A stretch of DNA of 64,000 nucleotides, from NCBI GenBank assembly GCA_037176885.1, contig JAWWNJ010000092.1, positions 372,001 through 436,000 of the forward strand, read 5' to 3'. Both the position numbers and the translations under genes were made by a program. Source of the stretch: Favolaschia claudopus. Its lineage: Eukaryota > Basidiomycota > Agaricomycetes > Agaricales > Mycenaceae. Under the pieces are notes generated by a model, which worked only from the letters and a program-made list of their open reading frames with translations, was not told the DNA's origin and ran no database searches. Below are positions 54,263 to 64,000 of the stretch, in pieces (the stretch's first letter is position 1; each line of letters opens with the position of its first letter).

Positions 54263-57200
54263 CTACGACTCTACATCATCTTCCTCTTCAATATCTACAA
54301 CATTTGCATTGGAGTGGCCCCGCCGGTGGACAGCATTCAGCGTGGTGACTGCCCGAATCAACCCTGTCTTCTCTTTTTGGAACTCTTTGTATTTTAACGC
54401 CATCGCAGACGAGATTTCGGCGCCCATCTGCGTGGAGGTGACTTTGTCGGGTATGCGGAGGAGTATGGAGCCATTGGGAAGGTGCGCATATCGAGATATT
54501 CCAAGGGTTGTCGAGGCTGAATGTACCCGTCGAAACATTCGGCCACCGCCATACGCAAATGTCTGAACAAGCGTATAAGATAGACGGCCGATGGAGTCAA
54601 TGCTCTGGACATAGTCGTGCTTCCCGGCCTTTCCTCCTCCCTTTGAATACATTGTAATGACTATAACATTGAATGAGAACGAGAAGTTTCAATATCCGTG
54701 AGATCAATGTACCTCGCGCAAGTAAAATCTCTTTGTTTTCCATAACAAAAGCATAGTCGTCGGGTTTGAGAGGTGTTAATGGCGCAATTCCTGCCTCCAC
54801 AACATCAATCTGACACTTGAGCGGCCTGAGTATTGTTCTGCGACGACGAATAGCCTACAATCCGCTAGATCAACGATGCAAATATTGCGTCAGGTAAAGC
54901 ACTTACTGTGGTTGCTCGAACTTCGGCAGCCGCAGCGGCGTTGGCAGCATTACCTGCGGTGCCCGTGCCCATGTCCGCATTGTTGGTGTCCGCGTCTGGC
55001 TGCTCCGTTCTGGCTTTTTGATTGAGGCCTGAGGTCGCCTTTCGTGCATTGGCATTGCGTATCACGGCCTGGACGCGGCGAGCCAACACCTGGGCCGCTG
55101 TCGGTTCCGCATTTTTCTTTTTCCGTGCTTTGCCGTCCTCCACCACTTTGTCGGGATGTGGGTCACAGGTCGCTTGCACCCTGCCTTGTAGCTCCGAACT
55201 GCCTTCTCTGCGTGTTCCGTCTGATCTCGTTCTCGGATACCTACGAGCGGCTGAAGTTCAGAGGTCGTAACATCTGCTACCAACAAAGGAGAGGGGGCAG
55301 GATTGGTTGTTGAGGCTACCGTGAATGTGCTGGATCCTCCAAAGCTTGTTTTCAAACCAGCAAACAGGGACTCAACGACTTCTGGTGTCATCTTGATGAT
55401 GGCCGCGATGTCGTTGCGGCTTTGCTCTAGTAGCTCGGGGTCTTCAAGGTCCGGCAGGTCATCGCTAACATAAGCAGATTCAGTTTGGATCGCTAATGAA
55501 AGAGGAAACTCACATTCGGGCTAGACCGTCAACCACTAGGGCAGCAGCCGCATAGGCACAAGCATCGACCTCTTCTTCTTCAGCCTTCCGTAGACCAACA
55601 ACATCTTGAACAGCACGAAGAGCCTGCTGGAGCTCGTCATCAATGCTCAAGTCCACAATCGCGGCCTCGGTGATGGCAAGATCATCTTCATTGAGGTGTT
55701 CAGGATTAATCGACTCGTCGACAGGGGCTGGAGCAAGTGGCACTACGGGAGCATTGACAAGAGCGAAGGTGTTGACATTTAGTAGAGACCACAGTACGTT
55801 GTTTTCCTCCATAGCTTCGCCGTATAGTGTACAAAGCTCTTGGTCTGTTGGAAATGTTGCAAGATTGGCAAAGTTGATAGAGTCATCGTTAGATGTGTCG
55901 AAAAAGCTATAGCCCTGAGCCGAGACTTTGAGACTGGCTTTCGAGAATAATGCTGCACGCGCATTCTGCATTGTCGCGCGAAGATTTGGAACAGCAAATA
56001 TGACCTGTGCCAGAGTCATCTCCGAAAAGATATCACGAAGCGCAGCAAAAATGCGCTCGTTGCCCATCGACTCGTGCTTCCAGGGTAATAGAGGAATTGA
56101 GGGTGAAGATAGGTGGTCGCGATGGATGATAATAAGCCCCAAAAGTCCGTCAACGAGCATGTGGTATATTTTGTCAGCGGCAGACGAAATATAATGTCAT
56201 GCAATTGAATAACCCTGCTTCTCGAGAAACAGCTTCCAAGTGTGGAAAAAGAATCGTGCTCGAATTGCTGCCTTAGCGCGCTCCGCGTGGGTCATTGGGC
56301 GACTTTCGTATGCGTCGATGAGTTCAACAACGACAAACAAATAGACGATGAGGCCCATGTTGTCCTTGGTGTTCTCCATGAGTTTCTTCAGAGTGGCAGC
56401 TGAAAACACGCGAAGGGCCGCACAATCATCCTGTTTATCGGCACGAATCACATCACGATCATAAAGCGGTGGATCTTCAACCGCAACTGCTAGGTCAACG
56501 AGCTGCTTGTGGTAAACAACAGAGTCGCCGAGAACCAAGCCCCGAGCACCACTATCAACGTTGTTTTTCCCTGTCTTGCGAGCATGTGGCGCGTCCTGAG
56601 TGTTGGTGAAGACATTCCCTTCGAAATCATAGAGGGGAATGGACAGCGCAGGGATATTTTCGAATTGCGGGGGTGGGTGGATTGTGTAAACGAGTTTCTT
56701 GGCTTTGGATGCCACCCGAGCCTGACAATCCCGCTTAATAGCGGCACCGTCTGTGACATTGGAGATGAAGCGATACTGGTGATCCAGCAAGCCATTCAGA
56801 GCTTTCATGTGGTGTGTTACAAGCTCTGGTGCTTTGATCTTTGACGAGATTGGAAGGATAGCAAAGGCAAGCGGAGGAATGCCTGGAAATGGTATCTGGA
56901 TAGCCCATAAACGAAGCTAAAAACATATTGAGTTCGCTTCGAGACACAGTAACAAAAAACATACCTTGGAGGCCGGGGAATGTTCCATGTCCATCATGCG
57001 CTCAAGTTCTTCAGGGGTCGCAACAGTGAGCTGTGTTTCGCCCGGCAAGCCTACGAGCATCCACTTCTTCTCGGGCCGTTGTAAACGGGATGAATGGCGG
57101 GTAGAAGCTTTGTGTCATCCACTGAGACGCATAGAGGATAATTGGGCGGATATCCGTAGCTTTCCAGATAATTCTTTAGGTGATCAAAGTTTGCGTTAGT

Positions 57201-58766
57201 GATGCCGATAGGAAAACACAGTCGTTTTGACTCTCGGTTTCTATGCCACTGTCAAGGACAAATAGGGCTCAAACGGAATGAACACATACTTGATGGAACG
57301 TTCGCTTTCCATGCGAAACTCTTGTGCAATGTTGCGGTATGTTCGGGGACTGCTCATGCGAATCAGAGCGCCGAAGTCCCGGAAGGCGGGTGGGTACTTG
57401 AAGTCCTGCATACCTACACCACACAGACGACGCTCGGAGGCTAGTTGCATCGTTTCGACGAGCCCAAGCAGCACCTGATTATCTTTTTAAAGGCCATCAC
57501 CGACACCACGCGCAAAAACCCCAAGTTCCCCGTCCTATAGATTAAATTTAATTGAATGCAATCAAGACCGCAGAATGAAGCTCACCTCATTTAGAATCCC
57601 TTCAAGACCTTTGTACTTTGCCATGAGACGAGACTGAATAGGGTTAGAGTAAATTTTGGGCGTATACTTGAGTTTGTCGTATGGCTTATCACGGTTCCAA
57701 TTCACGGTGTTCCTGAATTCTCGCTGCATGAAAAGCTGATGGCATGGCTCGCAAACAACAGTGGGATCATCAACCTCCGACTGCGAGTGTACGGTGATTT
57801 TATGAAGACACTGGGTTGACACCACAGCTGCATGATGAGGCGATGTATCAATTCGCCAACATCGGTCAAGACTTTGGTCCTGATATGCGAGCTGCCATTC
57901 CTTAGCCGTGAGCCGTGAATCGCGAATCGAGGTAATTCCTCGTGTCGCCTCGAACAGATCTCTGACATAGAAATTGATTTCCTTCGCTCCCGCGCCAGTT
58001 ACGGGGCAATGCTCGATGTAGTAGTCAATTCGAGGGAGAATAGCACCGGTGAGGCGGGACAGAGTTTTGAAAACTCTTTCCGACGTGATTGCGAAGACTT
58101 GGACATGCCGCTCGCAGTCGGGGACTGAGTTGATGGCTTTGCAGATGTGCCGAAGAAGCTAGTAATGGATTTATTTGCGAGAGGAGGCTTCTTGCATTTG
58201 CCCTTATCCCAGTGGTCGCGAAATCGTTGGGGCTGATAGATGGACTGCAGCTGTATTGTGACGTTGCATTGAGAACAGATGACTTGTTTGGGGTTGTTTT
58301 TGGATCACCACCACCACGCATACAGTCGTCCCGCAGATTGTCCAACTTCCTCTGGCTCCCTCGAAAGTATCCATGCTTGATCAAGATAGCAACGACACGG
58401 TCATGCCTGACGCTCTTGCTTGTCCCACCTGTTCGCAACGAGTCAAGGATTTCGAGCTGGACAGTTCGCGGTATCTTCGGTTTGCCTGGTGTAGCAACCA
58501 CGACTTTCTTGCCGAATACGCCTTTGGACCCCGATGCATGCGATGCGGCCGCAACAGGATCATTATTCTACGGTTTGACCGCAGATTTCGCTTCGGAAAC
58601 AGGACTTGGTCGAGGGATTTCTTTCCGACATTTTGGCGCCGGTAAGTCAGATTCATTCTCGGCGTTTGCTCGGGATCGCTTGGCTGGAAGGGAAGGAGGT
58701 GGATCCTGGCTAGTGGACTCCATGAGATCCTTGATCTCCTCTTCGGTCAATCCCTCAACACCTCCG
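54263..58766 (-). pseudogene. large Agaricomycete transposon protein, interrupted
   Basis: Minus-strand exons resemble a multidomain family that I remember as repeated in mushroom genomes. After a Ser/Lys-rich linker come VATPGKPKIPRTVQLEILDS, a Cys/His segment (CSQCNITVQLQSIYQPQRF, then HWDKGKC) and AVVSTQCLHKITVHS with DPTVVCEPCHQLF. The core has VGMQDFKYPPAFRDFG, FPIGITNANFDHLKNYLESY, QDAPHARKTGKNNVDSGARG, DRDVIRADKQDDCAALRVFS and MNDLLGLIIIHRDHL-like text. The C-terminus is ...EEEDDVES with its stop at 54263. The central part is likely the transposase. A TAG at 58568-58570 interrupts the linker frame and other joins are uncertain, so the copy is probably dead. Exon borders were not all resolved. 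Confidence 0.55.
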
Positions 58767-58849
58767 CTGCTTTCTTTTGGATCAGTTGGTGGGATGCATG
58801 GAGGCGCTGAACGGGATGTCTGATTCTAGAACGAACAGGTTAGTTAATA

Positions 58850-59805
58850 CTAAACACTGTCCCAGAAAATCCATGTGCTCACATATTGCAGAATTATTTC
58901 CGCAATTGTGCAGAATGCACGGTATTCTGCACGGTATTGGTGTGTCCGTGAAGAACTTTCGGTCCATAGCGTGTCTCCCAAAACACGGTGCGCAAGTGCA
59001 TTAACGGCAATGATGCCACAATTAACATTATCATCTTGCTTTGCGCACAGTAGATCGTTGGTGACGACGGGCTGTCTCATGTCAATTGCAGGCTTCACCC
59101 ATTCCGCTAACTCCTTCGACAGCGCCTCAGGAGAAGACATCTGAAAGCCATCGCCAAATTGGATGCAAGCGGCGGTCATGTCAACACAACAAGCCATCCA
59201 ATGCAGGGGTGGGGAATAAACCGGGAAGATGAGAATGCGAGAGGAGGAAGGCGGAAGTGAAAGCAGGTGGGTATATTTTTGAATGGCTGCGTATCCAAAA
59301 CGACTAGGATCATGGGCTGCACCGGCGGCAAGACATCTCAATAGGAAAGTGTCACCAACAATGAACATACTTGCATCGGTATGTGCGGCTTTTAGGCGTC
59401 ACTCGATGGCCTTCATCAATGCATCAAGCACAGCATTGGCAAGCATGTTCTCCCCCAACACTTGCGCAAGATGCTCGTACGTCAAGTCAGGCAATCCACA
59501 GCCTACCCGACCGGTCCAACCTGTAAGCAAGGACAGGAACTCGACTGTGCGTCTCCTCCATTCAATCTCCTCAATTTCTTCGTCTTCCCGCTCCTGCACA
59601 GTCCATGCGATGGCACGATTCCACATGTAGAAGCTCTGTGCAGCGGAATGAACTCGGCCCATGTAAGACACACCAGAGTGGATAGAACCGTATGCTGTTC
59701 GGGGTACGTGCATCGCAGATAGATATTTTCCCGTCGAGCCATGCCTGACCGAATGTATTTTCTAGGTGTCTGATGGTTGCGAGAGGTAGGAGGGGGATGT
59801 CGCAA
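58850..59805 (-). CDS. Ulp1-like (C48) cysteine protease region of the transposon
   Basis: Minus-strand exons: about 59805-59715; 59713-59399 (WRRRTVEFLSLLTGWTGRVG, then LAQVLGENMLANAVLDALMK); and 59368-58850. The last shows the C48 fold: the catalytic His in PPLHWMACCVDM, an Asp in CIQFGDGFQM, and Gln/Cys in AKQDDNVNCGIIAVNAL. Ulp1 enzymes cut SUMO or ubiquitin-like tags. Plant CACTA elements also carry such domains. It may be the N-terminal half of one protein with the region below 58766, or a separate gene. Catalytic residues appear intact. Confidence 0.7.
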
Positions 59806-60028
59806 GGATTTGACGGCTTGAATGTCGGGTAAGTGGCATTGAAATCTATAGAATGGTCAATTTCCTTCGTCTCGATATCCGGTGTCCATGCTGGAAGGTT
59901 CTGAGGTGGGTCCGTTTTCAGTAATTCTTGTCCGGACGATCCGATCAGACCTCACAAGGCATTTTCGTGGGTCCTCTTATAACAGGTCGTGACCGTGTGA
60001 CATTGCCTCTCACCGAGCTCTCCCGGTA

Positions 60029-61924
60029 CACACAAAACAATGTGCACTGGATAATCCAGCAGTGCACGTAGCATTGTCACCAATGCTCTTCCAGACATGG
60101 TGCACATTGCAATGTGCACCTGCCACCAAATGAATGTGGCATTGATCTCTGATGTCTGCCATCAGTGGCAGAATCATTGCCATCAAATCATATATTTTTG
60201 ACAGGACACATCGTCAGGGCATCAATAATTGATGTGAGGCATTGATCTATCACAATACATTGTGCACCATCGGTAGGAAACAATGCAATGAGTACAGTTA
60301 GCACATGATCCAGTGCATTCAAACTGCTGGCTTTTCAACCATATTTTGCATTTCATGGGTCAACACAAGAGGTGAGCGATCATGGCCAATCAAACACAGG
60401 GCTCTTTGACAACCCCCCCAAATTAGGCAATCCGATAAAGCCGACCAGCTTTTCCTGGTCCGACCGTTCGACTTCTTACTGCACCTCACAGCTTGGACCA
60501 ATAACGCTGAAGTTTTGTCTACCCCCCATTTTTATACTGGAAGAATTGCCCTGTGGTCTCTGATTATCATACTCACCCATGTTTGAAACACATTTGCATA
60601 TTTGATTGACTCCAATGAGATTCGGCAATGATTCGGCAGCCGTCGGCAAAAAGTGGACAACCCGGGTGAAATCGGAACCTGATCCTTTATCTTTTTTTAT
60701 CTCTTGATCTTCCCCAACCTGTTTATTTTTGGGGCGGATCAATGACGTACCCCCCCTCCCCCCGGTCGCTCGACTTTTGCAGCCCTGTGTCATGGACTTT
60801 ATGATCGCTCACCTCTTGGGTCAACAAGGTCATCAATTGACAAGTGCTGTATACAAATGTTATAGGTATTGAAAAGCTCTATCAGATGCACATAGAGATC
60901 AGATAGATTTTGCTTGATTTCCTCTTTGGGAACACTAACACTTTGCAACCCAAACACGAAATTTTTGTTTTCTCACTGCTTTAGACCTCTGTATAAACTG
61001 ATCCCTGTATCCAATTATCAGTAGATATACCTATACCCAGAAAGCTTGTCTGGACCTATAGACAGTCTGTATAACTATTTATGAAGACATTTCCCCATAT
61101 ATTTCTATAATGAATGATCCTTCCACCTAGCCTTCATATACCTTTGCATCTCTGAGGATGGGGTCTTTGTTAATGTACAGCAGAAACCCTTCATGTTCAT
61201 AATTTCCTGCCTGTTGAAGATTCGAGCAAACATTAAATTGTATAGGAACTGTATATCTATAGCATTCAATACACTTTCCAATGAGTTTAGATGCCACCTA
61301 TATCATATATGATGGAAATATTTTGAAGTGTTCTAGAAGGTATCTGGCCCTCCTCCTGCTTCAGAGCTCTCTGTGTGGGATCATACAGTCATATTATATA
61401 CACTACATGTACATGGAGTGTGGTAGCTGTGGTGTAGAAGGAGATCATCCAAAAATTTCCTTTTCGGGTTGCAAAGTGTTAGTGTTCCTAAAGAGGAAGT
61501 GTGCCAAATCTATCTGATGTCTATATGCATCCGATAGAGCTTTTCGATCTCTACAACATTTGCAGACAAACCTTGTTGATTGGTGGCCTTATTGACCTGT
61601 GAAATGCAAAAGATTCTCAAAAAGCCGGCGGTCATGCATTACAAATTGACAGATTGTATGCATTGTATTGTTGTACATCTGTGGTGCACATTACATTGTG
61701 ATGGGTCAATGCTGCCCATCAAAAATTGATCCTCAGTGATGTGTCTTGTCAAAAAAACATGATTTGATGGCAATAGATTTGCCGCTGATGGCAGACATCA
61801 TAAATCAATGCTGCATTGATTTTATGCCAGGTGTACATTGCAATGTGCACCATGCCTGGAAGAGCATTGGTGACAATGCTACGTGCACTGCTGGATTATC
61901 CAGGGCATATTGTATTGTGAGTGC
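60029..61924. mobile_element. long-armed inverted-repeat element (about 480-bp arms), nested by a MITE
   Basis: Left arm 60029-60968 (interrupted by 60366-60818) matches the reverse complement of the right arm, about 61449-61924. Examples: TGGATAATCCAGCAGTGCAC at both outer ends, TGATGTCTGCCATCAG further in, and GAAAAGCTCTATC near the inner ends. Similarity is high but imperfect, so the arms have diverged. The middle (about 480 bp) has no convincing gene. The tips resemble CACACAAAACAATG, so a CMC or other TIR element is possible. I could not find a clear target duplication. Non-autonomous. Confidence 0.8.
60366..60818. mobile_element. 453-bp hAT-like MITE
   Basis: Perfect 18-bp inverted ends CAAGAGGTGAGCGATCAT (60366-60383) and its complement (60801-60818), flanked by the 8-bp direct repeat GGTCAACA (60358-60365 and 60819-60826). 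Eight-base duplications and CA-initial tips are typical of hAT elements. It sits in the left arm of the long-armed element. The undisturbed right arm has the empty-site sequence there (AGGTCAATAAGG in reverse complement), which confirms the insertion. Coding capacity is nil. Confidence 0.92.
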
Positions 61925-63613
61925 CTGGAGTGTTGGGGCAAGCCGATATAATCCAAGGGTTCGCCACTCGCCGAAAGAGTTCCCGATATCAGCGGTATTT
62001 CGCACCAGCATCGTCGGTTGGTCCTCCCGCTAGTGAACCCGAGGTAGCCGATGTTCCCCGGTTGATCCATTCCGCTCGCCGGCCCTAGTCGGGTCCTCGG
62101 CGATAAGCCCGCTGCTCGTGTAGAATCAAGTCTTCCTTGATCTGGCCCTCCCGCCAGGTTGTCTGACCCGCCGAAGATGATGTTCCCAGCGGCATGCTCC
62201 CGCCAGTACCAATGAGTTCGTCTGTCCGTCCGTCTGATTCGTCTATGGTGGTTCGGCGGTTTAGCGCCTAACTTCGGGGTTTTGGTAATTCCTCTTGGTG
62301 GCCTCCGGCACCTTAAGCCAATGGTTTCCCGCTACGCTCTCGGCCCAACAGTAGTGGTAGTTGAAGTCAGAGTCCTGTTCCCATGTTTAGGGAAACGTCG
62401 CTAAGCTCCTGCTACCAAGCAATGAGATCCTACCCTCGAGGTAGAATATATCTCCTGTGATCCTTGCCTTACTTCCTCCCGCTGATAGGTACAGAAATCG
62501 ACAAATTTCTGTCGTTTCACGCGTAGCCGCTGAGCGGCCCTATCAACGTTATTCAGCTTTACTACGACACAACGTGGTAAAGTCTTGCTTACGAGACCTT
62601 ATCCCAGGACAATCCCCACACTTCTCTCCACACTGCACCCTTTCCTAATTCCTAGGAATTCTCCCACTTCCCCCAACTCACTCACTTATCACGAACAAAG
62701 AGAAACTCCCAAATAACGTCACTTCCGGAGGACCTCTTGTATGTCACATTATACACTTGACTGACACCGTGCTGCATGTTTTCTCCCTAACCGTGTGTGC
62801 TGTCCCACCGCTCTGCTGTTTTTTGTATGGCGAAAATGCCAGACCGCATGCAAAGTTGCTATGACAGCTTTTATTAGACAAAAAATATGAGGTAATTCAA
62901 TGGCATTGATTTTTCCTGATGAAATTGAGTGCGTCTCAGTCCATTTTGATGCAAGCCGGTGCAAATTGATGCAGATCAATGCAAAGTGATGTGAAACTCA
63001 ATGCGACTGGATGTCTATAGCATTTTTGTGCTCAAATGCAGTTGGATGTAGTGCAATTCCGAATTACCCTCAACTGACCATTTGTGGGCACTAAACAGCA
63101 TTGCATTTTGAGCTCTTATTAGATCGTGATCCTCGTCGTGGGAGCTGATGCGATTGAAGATGGCCGAAATGGCCGAAGTAGAATTACTCATGTCCTTGTT
63201 CCTCTCAGTCAATGCCTGAAACTACTGATGTTTAGTAAACCTGCCTTTATGCCGAGGACATTTTTGACTCCCTAGTAATTGCAGCAAGCTATCACAACAA
63301 GTTGAAATTGATAAGCATTACTGTGACATGTGAGTACCAAATAATTTGCGATTAAAATATGCTAATATCCAAGACCATCGAGATGGATTTCGATATATGC
63401 TTAGAGGGCTCAAATTACGCATAAAAACTGGACCCCTGTATTCAATTCACAGAAAGTCCACCTCAAACAGTGATGTTTCCCACAATTATCAAAGGAAGGA
63501 TCTAGAACTTTAACCACAATCACGGATGACGTCACCCTTTTGCTCCGACACCTTCTTTCTTCTCGCTTTTCTTTCTTCGAAACACCTGTCGCCGAACGTG
63601 TTGACCTTCTACC
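61925..63613. other. 1.7-kb non-coding stretch with short repeats
   Basis: No gene recognised. 61925-62640 is GC-richer with many CCCGC / CTCCCGC motifs and a small hairpin (ACAGAAAT at 62491-62498 with ATTTCTGT at 62505-62512). 62930-63050 carries degenerate GATGCA / TTGATGCA copies (for example 62950-62995). It may be remnants of further elements. Confidence 0.4.
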
Positions 63614-63927
63614 ATGAGCAACACGATCCGCTCCTCTCCTGAACACATTGTCCGCACTCCCTCTTCGAGCCAGTCCGCCGCGAGTAACAAGAGACTGCGT
63701 GATATTCAGCACGCATTGGCCTCGCAGCAGTCAAGCCCAGCTTCTGCCCCCCACCACCCATCCACGCCTACATCCTTCCCACATCCGTAACAGCAACTCC
63801 TCCCGCCCTCGACCCCCGTCCGTAGCCCAATCCCGAAGACTTTGTCCTGCCGCCGCCGGATGTCTGTATCTCGCCAGACGCTTCTGATCCCCACCTGCCG
63901 CCTGTTCCGACCCCTCAACGCCGCTGA
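63614..63927 (+). pseudogene. 5' fragment of an unknown, probably transposon-borne gene
   Basis: Starts MSNTIRSSPEHIVRTPSSSQ and continues Ser/Pro-rich to a TAA at 63788-63790. Coding-like sequence goes on in another frame (FVLPPPDVCISPDASDPHLP, then PTPQRR and a stop near 63926), so a small indel has probably split it. The style, a Ser/Pro-rich N-terminus in a transposon-filled region, suggests an accessory transposon protein; I cannot name the family. The window ends soon after. Confidence 0.4.
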
Positions 63928-64000
63928 AACGTGTGCTGCGGGGCTGCGGTTGGAATGAGAACTTCATTCTTTTCAAACCGCTTCCCCAGCCGAGTGTCTC

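Larger units (their letters stand above)
54024..59997. mobile_element. 5.97-kb CMC-type DNA transposon with Ulp1 protease
   Basis: Inverted ends of about 75 bp, 54024-54100 against 59920-59997, share CACGG at the tips, an AGGACCCACGAAAATGCCTT core and a TGTGAGGT block. GTCCGGAC motifs recur subterminally (54099, 54137, 54179, 59930). The direct duplication TGA flanks both ends (54021-54023 and 59998-60000). CAC-initial tips plus a 3-bp duplication fit the CACTA/CMC superfamily, in which Ulp1-like proteases are known passengers. All coding is on the minus strand: a Ulp1-type region first, then a zinc-binding segment, then a large transposon-type protein. Confidence 0.85.

Noticed and set aside
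62930..63050. CRISPR-like or tandem repeat of GATGCA units
   Set aside because: Copies are too short, irregular and degenerate for an array; eukaryotic context.

Overview
The window looks like nuclear DNA of a mushroom-forming basidiomycete (Agaricomycete). Genes are dense and cut by many introns of about 50 bp. ATP-citrate lyase is one polypeptide (split in ascomycetes). Class I hydrophobin genes are present, and the right third holds transposon families that I recognise from Agaricomycetes. This is judged by eye; no search was run.

Left part (1-38.8 kb), mostly housekeeping. In order: the 3' end of a cysteine-rich gene; a hydrophobin (+); eEF2 (+); coatomer zeta (+) and TRAPP subunit TRS31 (+), 40 bp apart; AP-1 beta (-), converging on TRS31; a large PPR protein (-); a 4.2-kb gap without recognisable genes; ATP-citrate lyase (+); a second hydrophobin (-); a small PMP3-family membrane protein (+); class II myosin heavy chain (+); a WASP homologue (-) converging on the myosin; ribosomal protein uL16/RPL10 (-). 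COPZ, TRS31 and AP1B all serve vesicle traffic, and the myosin and WASP both serve actin. The two hydrophobin loci form a large inverted duplication (about 1165-3255 against 26606-29605), with about 23 kb of essential genes between the arms. Both hydrophobins lack the same two cysteines, which by class I convention form one disulfide (C1-C6).

Right part (about 41-64 kb), a transposon island with nesting that can be read from the sequence. It holds a broken LINE 3' part, a decayed PIF/Harbinger element (transposase plus accessory gene) and a 6.54-kb element with CAC...GTG ends and a TA duplication sitting inside an intron of the Harbinger accessory gene. Deleting that element restores a canonical 49-bp intron. 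Next come an ORF of unknown function and a 5.97-kb element with CACGG ends and a TGA duplication that carries a Ulp1-like protease and a large transposon-type protein. After it is a 1.9-kb element with arms of about 480 bp, into which a 453-bp hAT-like MITE has jumped (18-bp perfect inverted ends, 8-bp duplication). Most transposon genes carry stops or frameshifts.

I see no CRISPR array, rRNA or convincing tRNA. Exon structures of the housekeeping genes were checked by adding exon lengths: all close in frame except WASP, which has one surplus base in a G7 tract. Transposon gene structures are approximate.
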